NCBI GenBank assembly: GCA_004431415.1 | Contig: QPMI01000029.1 | Location: forward strand, 62,001-126,000 | DNA: 64,000 nt | Direction: 5' to 3' | Origin: Cyanophora paradoxa | Lineage: Eukaryota; Glaucocystophyceae; Cyanophorales; Cyanophoraceae | Shown here: one piece after another, positions 32,701 through 41,266 of the stretch | Layout: every line of letters starts with the position of its first letter | Numbering within the stretch: position 1 is the stretch's first letter | Translations under genes and position numbers: made by a program | The notes under the pieces: model-generated | The model's input: only the letters and a program-made list of their open reading frames with translations | Told to the model about the DNA's origin: nothing | The model's database searches: none

Positions 32701-33684
32701 AGGTATAACATTTACATCTGGTGATAAAAGCTCCTCAGCTGGTTGTTTGTAATCTGTAAATACTGGTTTGTTTCTGACTTTTTCCCAGCTAACTATGTGC
32801 TGCCCAAAGGCTACATTTTCCTCTGCTGTGTATTCCCTCCCAGGTTGCTTCTTTGGTGTAAGGTCAGGTGGATCCCACGGAAGCGGAAAGGGGACAGGAA
32901 CAGGACCGTAATGCTCAAAGATTTCCCTTATAGTTTTCTCACTGACAAGCTTTTCACCATTGGCATACACATTGCTTCCATGGATATTTCGCCACTGCCT
33001 CGTCCTGATTCCAAGGTCTTTTGTGTTTGTGACCAAAGGTAAAAGGTGCCTATCCATTTCGACAAGATCAGGGTGTAAATGGATTGCTACTGGTTGAGTG
33101 GGGCTGCTGTTGATGGTAATTGATGGCTTTTTCTGGTGGACATCATTTGGAGTAAAAAACCCAAACGGCTCATTCCTCGCAAAGTCATATGTTATATCCT
33201 TGGGGTATACATCATTAGTTGAACAGACTTGATTCGTGTTCTGGAAATGGCCCACTTGTAATACTTGGGGAACCTCTGTTTTTGTGGTGCTGCCCTCATT
33301 ATAAATTCTTAAACCCGTGTTCTGTTTGCCCTGCTCATCTTGTACATTGAAAATCAAACGGCCACTATCACACCTTGATGGTATGTCTGGATGGGTTCCA
33401 CTTGGTTTGAGTCTTCTGGGTCTCTTTCTGGTTGCCTTGATCTCTGCTACTTGGTTGGCTTTCACATTGCCCAAACTAAAAGCTATACTGACATCCTCCT
33501 TGTCTGGATCGGTCTGATTTAAGGAAAGAGCATGCTCCCTTGATTGAGTCTTTGAAGAACTGTCAGAGCTGTGGTCGATTGATATTGAACCTTTAACTTT
33601 TATATTATCAAAGTTCACATGCTTTGTGCTGCTGGAATTATCATCTTGAATTGTTTCCAGATTAGGGGGGTAGTTAAAGCTCAT
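29713..33684 (-). CDS. Giant fibre protein, N-terminal part (about 2,698 aa with the next ORF)
   Basis: Starts at ATG 33684. The N-terminus (about 350 residues) is polar and may anchor the fibre. Around residues 385-465 (about 32290-32530) come four to five boxes of the type DHRHDWDEI...FPP. These HxH-W boxes are typical of trimeric tailed-phage fibres, where the His pairs bind metal. Two LamG-like modules follow (ending RWYLHQFYGF near 30740, and cut near 29770), with TSNVVKGWL-type linkers shared with the downstream ORF. One missing base in the run at 29768-29770 shifts the frame. In the other frame the LamG ending continues as DLAELIV...KYGYP into the downstream ORF, and the joined length is divisible by three. 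Confidence 0.82.
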   Translation of the reverse strand: MSFNYPPNLETIQDDNSSSTKHVNFDNIKVKGSISIDHSSDSSSKTQSREHALSLNQTDPDKEDVSIAFSLGNVKANQVAEIKATRKRPRRLKPSGTHPDIPSRCDSGRLIFNVQDEQGKQNTGLRIYNEGSTTKTEVPQVLQVGHFQNTNQVCSTNDVYPKDITYDFARNEPFGFFTPNDVHQKKPSITINSSPTQPVAIHLHPDLVEMDRHLLPLVTNTKDLGIRTRQWRNIHGSNVYANGEKLVSEKTIREIFEHYGPVPVPFPLPWDPPDLTPKKQPGREYTAEENVAFGQHIVSWEKVRNKPVFTDYKQPAEELLSPDVNVIPLEDRRFEEDNVLPDGFDPNLVTYDRYEPFDEQLLPDGFAPDLFDFIVDWEDIRNKPQTYPPDPHGHDWDEIENKPDRFPPVDHRHDWGEIDGIPEDFPPADHRHTWDEIDVPELFPPEDHRHDWDEIDQQPTFASAGNMLTDFPLGVSLYQNIEIEERLQLNDYYVNRRGLDAGTTMEGELYIRPPTRVNLVAAGGGVEIKDTKPGIYLTSYYPDDIPMTATLPPIPSLPANPINYVDKDATLQINVTDVSAFDGSRPKLIFSRERLLPDDLVGDRDDYKQCEIGWKKTNYNDVDKQGVLEINQRAAAKNIHNENISRVVTEDYLENKNYIDGTELTTILNDYVTETEYATTLAAALIPYVTETELDAELAKYLPLTGGTITGDLTVNRELEVKDKIVIGNNEISRAPLNFLNFDVGGLSHCLLRFNASLDDAWENNVLVYELVNKANANVIQKLIQSGSVVFKSSGGPNNKPFYDVADTNSFSTFRYSFTSTNSAGYETIDFSGGITVAFVIKLRSAEPLEPILQFDGSSTLGSNGQIWSISKGQWGDGFVLNISKLDQSTFRVPLTIDEVDSWTIYDITITSTSVKVGVNAKERQTFSITNGSHLPRNDVKYVYLGSQYSKFDLCEFYCFTRALTAAELYNLRWYLHQFYGFVEDSSNPIPRDDNKLLIKTQELQVTGMNLATTNGVAALLTDRTTSNVVKGWLNDYTTSNVVEGWIADSEALLENYLPLSGGTITGNLNVSNQGNTDSKLKIYENTFKLDYLDVSTFNVLSVLNVFVWVRARDNMKDGTIVSGLGNGAGDVWFDNNPETPNFLLGFGNVAGNSTQIKNNGGPNNKPYFNSYPTINFNFSAYNTWGAECELFMSQTSQQHLTVFFVAKFTDTAPPNVENVLSLSYGTTNWSINKWNNGATCYIQVSNGVGAAGLGESTSPSNAKAEITYSEMTTWTLYEVTVSPSTVTFGINGSNRSVSNVTNMFPITLLLKVVLALQPPNKI

Positions 33685-33727
33685 GGCTTTTACTATATGG
33701 ATTTATAAAATTCCTTATAAGTATTAG

Positions 33728-35284
33728 ATGCCTCTCAAGGTCGTTTTAGCATTGTCAGGAGGCGGAGCAAGGGGCATTATCATTACCAGACTGCTCAAAG
33801 AAATCGAAAATCGAACTGGCAGGCGAATCATTGACCTTGTGGATCTTGTGAGTGGAACTTCCACGGGTGGGATCATTGCCATTGGGTTGAACATCAGGCA
33901 TCCAGATAGGGCAGGCGAACCCAAACTCACAGCCAGTGATTTACATAATATTTACCTCACTCAGCTGCCCTTGATTTTCGCGAATCCTCGAAATATAATC
34001 GAAAATGCCCTTTTTAACACCAAGTATGATGTGGCTCCTTTGGAAAGCGCAATCTATTCTGTTACTGGCGAATCTCTCATTCAAGATTCCTTAAAGGACA
34101 TTGTGATTACTTCGTTTGATACTCAGTACATGAAACCTATATTTATCACAAATGATAACAACTATAACTTTCTGCCCTGTAAAATAGCAGCAAGGGCTAC
34201 CTCTGCTGCTCCCACCTACTTTTCTCCTGTGAGTATAGTTGATTTTAATCGAGGGGTTACTGCTTGCCTTATTGATGGTGCTATTTCAGGAAACAATAAC
34301 CCAAGTGTGTGTGGCTATAGCCATGCGAGGAAGATTTACAGTGATGATGATGACATTATAGTTATAAGCATCTCTTGTGGGGAGGTAGACCCATATTTAG
34401 AGTCTGATTACTTCGGCTATGGTTATGAGACTGTGAATAGTTGGGGCATTCTCTCATGGATTGCCTCAACAGATGGAAGCCCATTGATCAACATGCTCAT
34501 GGCAGCAAGTGAGCTGTCAGCTCTTGACAAAATGGAGGAGTTGCTACCTTACAACTACGATCAGGATTATGGGAGGTACTATAGGCTATCTGTTCCTCTT
34601 CCAAATCACATAGTCAAGTCCCTTGATGATACCTCTAAAATCCCCGACATGCTTTCGTTCACTGAGACATACATAGCAGCAAACAACACCATGATTAATA
34701 AGCTTTGCGATTTGCTGGTAGCAAACTATGAGTTAAAAAACCCATCAAAAGCTTATATCTCTTCCACTCTCACCCTGTCACCACCTTTGGATGCTAATTG
34801 GTACAAACTTGCTGATGATGCTTTTACTGCCTCCTCCTCTGTGATAGGTAAAGAGCCCCACATGGCTCGACCTTCATCATTTGGCTGGGAAGCTGGGGCA
34901 TTTGCTCCAGAGCAGATATGGGAGACCCCCACTGAGTACCTTCAAGTTGCTTTCCCATATACTTTTGAGCTCTCTTCAGTGGTTGCCTATGGGTCAGGGG
35001 ACACCAATGCTTTTATAAAGACTTTCAATGTGGCTACATCAACTAATGGGGTCAACTGGTCTTTTATTCGAGCAGAAGGGCAGAACAAAACATTTGTTTG
35101 TGAGAATATAAACAATGCTAATAATTCCGGCGATGTAGCTTTATTAAATGGTTACCCTCTCACCATCAAGGATGCTTTCTACATAGGGTTCTCTTTGAGA
35201 ATCAAGTATGTTCGCATTTATCCCCTTGTCTATGTGAATGCTCCCACAATGAGAGTTGATTTTACAGGTGCCTTTATTCGATAA
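33728..35284 (+). CDS. Patatin-like phospholipase with C-terminal discoidin-like domain
   Basis: 518 residues. The patatin core is complete: oxyanion loop SGGGARG (residues 10-16), nucleophile Ser45 in GTSTG, and Asp183 in DGA, forming the Ser-Asp dyad of patatin/PLA2-like acyl hydrolases. Residues about 345-518 (APEQIWETPTEYLQVAFP, IKTFNVATSTNGVNW, IKYVRIYP) fit an F5/8-type C (discoidin) sandwich, which binds glycans or lipids. A virion-borne lipase could open the host membrane during entry, as capsid phospholipase does in other viruses; this is inference. It diverges from the fibre gene across 43 bases and its end overlaps the end of the convergent minor capsid gene by 11 bases. Confidence 0.88.
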   Translation: MPLKVVLALSGGGARGIIITRLLKEIENRTGRRIIDLVDLVSGTSTGGIIAIGLNIRHPDRAGEPKLTASDLHNIYLTQLPLIFANPRNIIENALFNTKYDVAPLESAIYSVTGESLIQDSLKDIVITSFDTQYMKPIFITNDNNYNFLPCKIAARATSAAPTYFSPVSIVDFNRGVTACLIDGAISGNNNPSVCGYSHARKIYSDDDDIIVISISCGEVDPYLESDYFGYGYETVNSWGILSWIASTDGSPLINMLMAASELSALDKMEELLPYNYDQDYGRYYRLSVPLPNHIVKSLDDTSKIPDMLSFTETYIAANNTMINKLCDLLVANYELKNPSKAYISSTLTLSPPLDANWYKLADDAFTASSSVIGKEPHMARPSSFGWEAGAFAPEQIWETPTEYLQVAFPYTFELSSVVAYGSGDTNAFIKTFNVATSTNGVNWSFIRAEGQNKTFVCENINNANNSGDVALLNGYPLTIKDAFYIGFSLRIKYVRIYPLVYVNAPTMRVDFTGAFIR

Positions 35285-36208
35285 ACTCGAGCTGAAAAGA
35301 ATTGTCAATTCCGTTCATGTCAATGATGTCACCAAAGTAGTCTCTAAACTCAACTGTTAATTCCCTTACCACCAGATGTCGGTCATTAATTCGAATAAAT
35401 TCCCCATGCTCACCATTATAGTAAATATAGCCTCCTATATCCTTGCTTAATTGGAGTCTCAGTATGGCGCCTTGGTTTTGTGGCTGTGATTTTGGGACTA
35501 TATTATGTCTGCTGGCAAAGGGAGCAAGTTCTTTGACATGTAAATAAAGGTACTGCTCAGCATTCATATCTGCCATCTTATTGCTGTAATAAACATATCT
35601 AAGAGGTGTGGATGAAAGTCTGGATCCCGAAAAGGTAGTTCCCCACAAGGGGTGATTGAGTGTGATAGGTTTGCCATCATACTTTAGAAAATTCTCAGGG
35701 CGATATGGAGATTGAGAGGGCGAATTGTCATCCATAAATGAAGACTGGAACTCAGTTGAGCTTAAACCCAATAGCTTACCAATGCGCTTATTGCTTGCTT
35801 TTATACGGAAAAATCTGTTACTGTAAAACTCCACTTTATAAGTGGTTGGATTGTAGAATAATTTGAATTCGAAAGCAACTGTTTTTCCTGCTATAGTTTC
35901 CTCATAGAACACATAGTTCAATCCATAGTTGTATGGTTGGGTGACCCCAAAATGACCCTGATTGATATAACCGGTTGGCAGAGGAGAGATGTTGTAAGTT
36001 ACTGTTTCAGTGACAGAACTATCCTGATAGGTGAATTCCACTATTAAATGATCTGTTCCACACTATTGTAAATGCTGTTTGGAATTTCTGCGTAAATAAC
36101 CCTACACTCTCGAGGTCTCTCTACTGGTGTTGTGAGGGCAACCCTGTAAGAGTTTTCGGTTTCACCTTGGCTGCGATCCCTGCTATCAACATTGACAAGC
36201 CGGTTCAT
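35274..36208 (-). CDS. Minor capsid (penton-type) protein 1, one frameshift
   Basis: Starts at ATG 36208 and reads NRLVNVDSRDRSQGETENSY...RVIYAEIPNSIYNS. That pattern (xVDSRDR, a strand, then AEIPNSxYN) is typical of minor capsid/penton proteins of virophages and Polinton-like viruses. The frame breaks at the A run 36046-36048. One added base joins it to the frame ending at 35274, giving 311 residues. It is paralogous to the protein at 36217-37248, which shares the N-terminal pattern and a C-terminal VKEL segment. The two start codons are only 8 bases apart and divergent. Confidence 0.72.
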
Positions 36209-36216
36209 TTTAATAT

Positions 36217-37248
36217 ATGAATATAGATAAAAGGAGAATGCCCGTGGATTACATTGAGGTGAGTTCTTTTAATACAATCTCTGGTGACGGTCCTACTTCA
36301 AGCTTTATAGCTCGACTTCCAAACATATATGAGAATGTGAGGGCTGTCAGGCTGGTCTCGGCCGAATTTTATAATAGTATCCCTATGGTGAGTGGTGAAA
36401 CGCAACCAGGGGATATTACAATTGATAATTCATTCAGCATTTTTTGGAGTGAAGAATTCGATGGTGCTGGCATTGATGGCATTCCAACTACTCGACCAGC
36501 GGCCGGCTTTGAACCTTGGAAGCAATTAATTATAAGCCGCAAAAAACCCATTCAAAGCCACCAGCAATTGGTAAATGTAATTAATGCGAAATTCGATGAT
36601 AGAGAGCCGGAACCATCTATTCGCTGTAAATGGGATGAGTCACTAAAACGAATTATATTCCACTCAGAGAAACCTTTCTATCTAGCCTTCTCTGTTGCTG
36701 GAAATCCAAACCAGAAAACGATCCAAAAGTTACTGAGCGCTGCCCGATTGCTTGGTCTTGATCCCGGAAGATATGGAAATTCCCCAATCCAATCACAGGT
36801 TTATAATGCTCTTACTGATGGCATCTTTACTGGTGAACGGGTGAATGGTATTATATCTTCGTTTGAGCCTGAAAAGACCAGGGACAGTGTTTTATTTGTC
36901 AGAGTAAAAGAGTTGGGTGATCTGGTTCAGTGTGGGGATGGTCTCCTGACTGGTTACTTCCATAAAATAGTAGTTCCTGACAAGGACTATGGTGAGCATG
37001 TGGTTTACAATTCAACAGAATCTCACCCACTTTACAAGTACTATAACAAAAAAATGGGTTTGTCTACATTCTCTGTGGATATAGTAAATGCTATAAACGA
37101 ACCAATCGATTTTGAGGGTCAACCTGTCCACCTCACATTTGAAATTCGATATGGGGAGGAGCCAGCAGGCGACCCTGTCTATGAATACTTTAAGATGCGG
37201 ATGTCACAAAGTCATCCAACATATCCAATCATTGCGAGTTTTGGGTAA
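36217..37248 (+). CDS. Minor capsid (penton-type) protein 2
   Basis: 343 residues. It starts with VDYIEVSSFNTISGDGPTSS, RLPNIYENVRAVRLVSAEFY, NSIP, the same architecture as PLV minor capsid proteins. Later segments RIIFHSEKPFYLAF, LLGLDPG and LFVRVKELGD recur in the divergent paralogue as RFFRIKASNKRIGKLLGL and LYLHVKEL. It lies directly upstream of the major capsid gene (26 bases), the standard order in these viruses. A later in-frame ATG (36238) is an alternative start that would leave more room for a promoter. Confidence 0.78.
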   Translation: MNIDKRRMPVDYIEVSSFNTISGDGPTSSFIARLPNIYENVRAVRLVSAEFYNSIPMVSGETQPGDITIDNSFSIFWSEEFDGAGIDGIPTTRPAAGFEPWKQLIISRKKPIQSHQQLVNVINAKFDDREPEPSIRCKWDESLKRIIFHSEKPFYLAFSVAGNPNQKTIQKLLSAARLLGLDPGRYGNSPIQSQVYNALTDGIFTGERVNGIISSFEPEKTRDSVLFVRVKELGDLVQCGDGLLTGYFHKIVVPDKDYGEHVVYNSTESHPLYKYYNKKMGLSTFSVDIVNAINEPIDFEGQPVHLTFEIRYGEEPAGDPVYEYFKMRMSQSHPTYPIIASFG

Positions 37249-37274
37249 ACACAAGGTTCATTCGTAATTTTTTT

Positions 37275-38672
37275 ATGTTACAGTATAATAAAAGAGAAAA
37301 TCATGGATATTACGTCGACCCTCCAGCGCCTTTCGTTGAAAGAAGCCCTAACAACCCAGAGGAGGCCAAGGCCTTCTTTCTGGATAACTCCCTAATGCTT
37401 GGTCTTGAATCCAAGTCGAAGCCCGTTCTTGTTGTTGTGAACCCGAGCAATACTTTTGAAAATAGTGTTGGAAATCGCATTTCATTCAAACTCCCTCGCT
37501 ACAATTTCTGTGGCAAACTCGAACTTGCCTTCGACCTTCCAGCTATCACTTTTGGTGATGCTGATCTTGTTCGGAATGGGTACACTCGCCCAGTTGGTGC
37601 TTTGGTTCAGCGACTTGAAATTACCTATGGGTCATACACCTACCATATCCCTTCTGATTTCCTTGCTCATTTCCCTCTTGTCTATTATAGTGAGGATCAG
37701 CTTGCCAAAAAGAAGCGATCAATGGGCATGCTTCACGGCATCCCCGCCCATGGAACCAACCGACTTGGTGGCTCATTCTTTGTTGAAATTCCTGTGCCTT
37801 GGCTAAACCACTACCTACCTCTTGGTGCTCTGTCTGGTGAAATGGTAGTAACTGTTTGGTTCAAGGATGTAGGGAAGGGTTATGTTGAGACTTCTTATGG
37901 TGGTCGTACTCTTCCTAAGGCTGGGGACACAGCCATTGATGGGGACAAGGATGATGGGCTTGGCGTCGCACCTGCTGAATCTGTGCTGGCACATGTTGGC
38001 CAAAACATCACCACTTTCAATCTTGGTGCGCCAAACGTTGAAATTAAAATTACTTCTCCTCGCCTTTATATGTATGCTGTTAATGTGTCTGATGAGCTTT
38101 TCGCTACTGTTATTGAGAAGGTAAAGACAACTGGCATGGCTATCCCTGCTCTGGATATTGGATTTGTGGATGTCAGTGATTTGAAAGCCAAGGGTCTTGC
38201 CCAACCCAATCGAGTTAACCTCTCCCAAATATCAGGTCTCGTTTATGCTCTGCTTGTTTCAGTTCGTGATAACGCTAATGTTGACAAAGCTAATGGTTCC
38301 CACAGTGTACTTAAGACCTACTCCAACTCCAAAGATATTACTTTCACTGTGGAAATTAATGGTCAACGTCTCTATGCCACTGAGCCCATTCCACTGCTCA
38401 AGGGTGCTGAGCTGATTGCTGATGTCTTCAAATGCTCTAATATGGATAAGGTTGCTGATCGCTATGTTCTTTCAGGGCTTCCGTTCTGTCTTGATGGTGA
38501 GAAGGCAATTCGCAATGTTGCCCAGTCTGGCTATGTTGACCTGACCAATTCTTCATCTTCATTCCTCACTCTCTACATGCCCACTGACAAGGTTATTGAT
38601 GTCAATGTTCGCGCTCTCATGCACAGCTTTATCATAGTGGACAAGGACGGGCTGAGGCGAATCAATCTATAA
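37275..38672 (+). CDS. Major capsid protein, double jelly-roll type
   Basis: 465 residues. The NRISFKLPRYNFCGKLELAF and GALVQRLEITYG segments, the regular strand pattern, and the position between minor capsid and ATPase genes identify it as the PLV-type major capsid protein. No signal peptide or membrane segment. It is shorter than many PLV capsid proteins, but both halves end in typical jelly-roll strand blocks (FFVEIPVPWLNHYLPLGALS near residue 180; FLTLYMPTDKVIDVNVRALM near the C-terminus). Codon use is more GC-balanced than in neighbouring genes, as expected for a highly expressed virion protein. Confidence 0.85.
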   Translation: MLQYNKRENHGYYVDPPAPFVERSPNNPEEAKAFFLDNSLMLGLESKSKPVLVVVNPSNTFENSVGNRISFKLPRYNFCGKLELAFDLPAITFGDADLVRNGYTRPVGALVQRLEITYGSYTYHIPSDFLAHFPLVYYSEDQLAKKKRSMGMLHGIPAHGTNRLGGSFFVEIPVPWLNHYLPLGALSGEMVVTVWFKDVGKGYVETSYGGRTLPKAGDTAIDGDKDDGLGVAPAESVLAHVGQNITTFNLGAPNVEIKITSPRLYMYAVNVSDELFATVIEKVKTTGMAIPALDIGFVDVSDLKAKGLAQPNRVNLSQISGLVYALLVSVRDNANVDKANGSHSVLKTYSNSKDITFTVEINGQRLYATEPIPLLKGAELIADVFKCSNMDKVADRYVLSGLPFCLDGEKAIRNVAQSGYVDLTNSSSSFLTLYMPTDKVIDVNVRALMHSFIIVDKDGLRRINL

Positions 38673-38725
38673 ACCATATTCAGTCACATCGTATTATTTT
38701 TATCTGGTTCTTTATAGAAGGAAGC

Positions 38726-39508
38726 ATGGGCGACTTGGACGAATTTAATGCTGGTGAGATGATAAATCCCCCTTTCCGCGTTTTGGCAATTGGCAAATCT
38801 GCTACTGGTAAATCAGAGGCTGTCAAGTACTGGCTCAAGCAGCTACATGATGCCAAAAAGATTGATGTCGTTTTAGTGGTGAGTGGAACAAGCTTCAATC
38901 ATTTCTGGGATAAGGTCGCGACATTACAATTGGGGAAATGGGACGCCCCTTACATTGCTAAATTGCTGGATGAAAGGCAAGAGAAAATAGAAAAGGGGGA
39001 ACCTGTAAACCAATTATGTGTGGTATTGGACGATCTTATTGATAACGAAATAGTTGACCTAACAAGAGACAAAATAATTGGATCCTTGTACAGTAGAGGA
39101 AGACATTCGAAAATATCTATTATCTGTATCACACAAAAGCTAAGGAAAGTCTCATCGACCATTCGCGTCAACTCAGATTATGCTATGTTCCTAAGCGCTG
39201 CCAATAGAAAGGAGCTTGAAGCCATTGAGGAAGAATACAATATAATGCGGGACAAAGATGTTTTCTATAAAATGTTTGAAGAGTACGTACATTCCTATCA
39301 GTTCCTAATTTGGTCATCCGCAGATTATTCTGTAAAATATTTCGTAGATAAAGCGGATTTGGTCAAAGATTTCCCATTTCCACGGTTCCACAGGAAGCCA
39401 AAAAAGAAAGAAGACGAGCTTAAACCACCAGAGAAAGAAGAGGGGCGCAAAGAAGTGAAAAGCCAAGTTCATAGTAATAAGTTAATGCGATATAAACGCG
39501 GTCTATAA
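38726..39508 (+). CDS. FtsK/HerA-type genome-packaging ATPase
   Basis: 260 residues. Walker A GKSATGKS (residues 23-30), Walker B LCVVLDDL (97-104), a conserved SRGRHSKISIICITQ segment with the sensor Gln (123-137), and a lysine-rich C-terminal tail. This is the A32-like ATPase that drives DNA into the capsid in the PLV/NCLDV lineage. It follows the major capsid gene by 53 bases. TTTATAG lies just before the start codon. Confidence 0.9.
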   Translation: MGDLDEFNAGEMINPPFRVLAIGKSATGKSEAVKYWLKQLHDAKKIDVVLVVSGTSFNHFWDKVATLQLGKWDAPYIAKLLDERQEKIEKGEPVNQLCVVLDDLIDNEIVDLTRDKIIGSLYSRGRHSKISIICITQKLRKVSSTIRVNSDYAMFLSAANRKELEAIEEEYNIMRDKDVFYKMFEEYVHSYQFLIWSSADYSVKYFVDKADLVKDFPFPRFHRKPKKKEDELKPPEKEEGRKEVKSQVHSNKLMRYKRGL

Positions 39509-39536
39509 AAATATCTCTCACTTTAATAAAGACACA

Positions 39537-40271
39537 ATGCCCCCCAAACGCAAAATAGGCATCCCTGCTGGGGCTGTTGGTTATTCAGGTGGTGGTAACA
39601 ATGGCTCCATTAACACAGACCCGCTTAAATTCAATGGAATGAATGAGATAAAGCCCTCACAGCAGCAAGAGGATCCCCTTAATGCTGCCTATGAGGAATC
39701 CTTTGATGACAAAGCCCCACAGACGTCCACCAGTGATCAGCTCAACATCTCCCCTGAAGCCTCCAAAATGAAGGCTGTGGGTGAGGGTGCCAGGCGAATT
39801 ATTGGTGCTGCTGATGATAAAGGTCTTGGGCTTCAAGATCTATCACTTACTCGCAAAGGTGAAGGCCTCAGTAAAGAATCAGACAAGGTTATCCAGTCTA
39901 TGGCGGGTGAAGTCACATACAAGACCGCTCCCACCCAGAATATTCATAGAGTTCCCAAGGCTCAATGGGACGAAATGACTGCCAAACTTAAAGATTTGGA
40001 AGCCAAATCAAGTGCTTTGGAGCAGTATGTAACTGAGAAGAGAGAGAGGTCCAAACTCAAGGAGATGCTTAGAAAGGAGGTGTTCAAAATGGGGATCACT
40101 GGAATTCCAGACAAACAGTTTATTGCCAAGAAAGAGACCCAAATCGATGAGCAAGCTGTTGATGAAATGAAAACAAAGACCCAAAAGGGGACTATTGAGC
40201 CAGGTGCTACAAAGGCAGAGGTGGACAAAGGCGTAGCCCCCACAGTGTATAAACGACGGGTTTGGCTTTGA
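39537..40271 (+). CDS. Hypothetical protein with central coiled coil
   Basis: 244 residues, polar, with a basic PPKRK start and a low-complexity N-terminal half. A heptad-like stretch (MTAKLKDLEAKSSALEQYVT, about residues 145-165) is followed by a charged tail. It lies in the capsid operon 28 bases after the ATPase. A virion core or scaffolding role is possible, but no family is recognised. Confidence 0.75.
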   Translation: MPPKRKIGIPAGAVGYSGGGNNGSINTDPLKFNGMNEIKPSQQQEDPLNAAYEESFDDKAPQTSTSDQLNISPEASKMKAVGEGARRIIGAADDKGLGLQDLSLTRKGEGLSKESDKVIQSMAGEVTYKTAPTQNIHRVPKAQWDEMTAKLKDLEAKSSALEQYVTEKRERSKLKEMLRKEVFKMGITGIPDKQFIAKKETQIDEQAVDEMKTKTQKGTIEPGATKAEVDKGVAPTVYKRRVWL

Positions 40272-40296
40272 AAGCGTTTTTCTATAGATATTATAA

Positions 40297-40527
40297 ATGG
40301 AGGATACCATTAGTTTGGTGGAGTTCACTGTCGATAGCCCTGTGACTGAGAGTTATATTAAAAACGCTTTAGCAAACCAAAAAAGATACAGGGAAGACCC
40401 AGAATACAGAGAGTTTAAGAAACAGCAAGCCTTGGCATCATACTATCGCCGAAAGGCACAAAAAGAAGCAGTGAGGCCCATAGGGAGGCCAATTAAATAT
40501 TATCAGACTACTGAGAGCAGCAACTGA
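40297..40527 (+). CDS. Small basic protein
   Basis: 76 residues, strongly basic in the second half (EFKKQQALASYYRRKAQKEA). The composition suits a nucleic-acid-binding or packaging protein. CTATAGATATTATAA immediately precedes the ATG. No family recognised. Confidence 0.65.
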   Translation: MEDTISLVEFTVDSPVTESYIKNALANQKRYREDPEYREFKKQQALASYYRRKAQKEAVRPIGRPIKYYQTTESSN

Positions 40528-40552
40528 GTTATTTTGTCTCGTTAATAGTAAA

Positions 40553-40828
40553 ATGTGGCAATGGCTCCAACAATTGCTGGATATGTTTCATATACATGTG
40601 ACCAGCAATTATAAATGTAGCTGTTGTGATACTACTATTGACGTCAGCATTGGATCTTCCTCCCCAAGTGGATCCAGGAGTGGGTCTCCCTATGATGTGG
40701 TGCTGAGGACAGGGTCAACTGAGGGGCAAAGGGTAAGCTTGGAGAGCATTGAAGAGGTGACAGGGGAGCAATTTGCTCAGGCTGTAAGCAGCGCTTGGGA
40801 TGAGTACCAAGGAAACCGTCTACATTGA
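40553..40828 (+). CDS. Small protein with CxCC motif
   Basis: 91 residues with an amphipathic or hydrophobic start (MWQWLQQLLDMF), a YKCSCCDTTIDV cysteine cluster and an acidic C-terminus. Start preceded by GTTAATAGTAAA. Function unknown; the last gene of the rightward capsid cluster. Confidence 0.6.
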   Translation: MWQWLQQLLDMFHIHVTSNYKCSCCDTTIDVSIGSSSPSGSRSGSPYDVVLRTGSTEGQRVSLESIEEVTGEQFAQAVSSAWDEYQGNRLH

Positions 40829-40833
40829 ACACA

Positions 40834-41070
40834 TTATCTGCCATCAGGGAGGGTATTAATCTCGTTTCCAAGCATGAGGAGATCGTTTGATATTTTTTGT
40901 AAAGCTGCTTTGATATGTGGAGACAGGGGGGCTATTCGATGACCAAGGTTGTACAGTTCTATAGAGAGGCGATGTATGGAGTCACTCAATTCAGGGCTTG
41001 GAGACGTCAGTGCCAGATGTGAGAGTTCAAAGGAGACCTCTACAAGGCGAGTATGGATTGGGGTTGTCAT
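40834..41070 (-). CDS. Small helical protein
   Basis: 78 residues from ATG 41070, convergent to the previous gene with only 5 bases between the stops. The sequence is a run of amphipathic helices (LVEVSFELSHLALTS, IHRLSIELYNLGHRI, IKAALQKISNDLLMLGNEIN). No family recognised. Confidence 0.6.
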   Translation of the reverse strand: MTTPIHTRLVEVSFELSHLALTSPSPELSDSIHRLSIELYNLGHRIAPLSPHIKAALQKISNDLLMLGNEINTLPDGR

Positions 41071-41266
41071 AATAATCTACTTTTAGGTAGCATAAAAATG
41101 CGAAAGAGGCGGCTCTGCGTAGAGCTTGATGAGAGCTTCACAGGAAAAAAAAGAGCGCTCAAAACGGCCAATCTGGTGCCGAGATATTCACGTTTGAAGT
41201 TCCTTAAGTGGCTCTAATCGAAAGTTTTAGAAACATTCTTATAGAGCTCTATAAGGAAATAGCTGC

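Noticed and set aside
35274-36041. Stand-alone gene with GTG start at 36041
   Set aside because: An ATG-started frame at 36208 carries the conserved minor-capsid N-terminus and joins after one added base.
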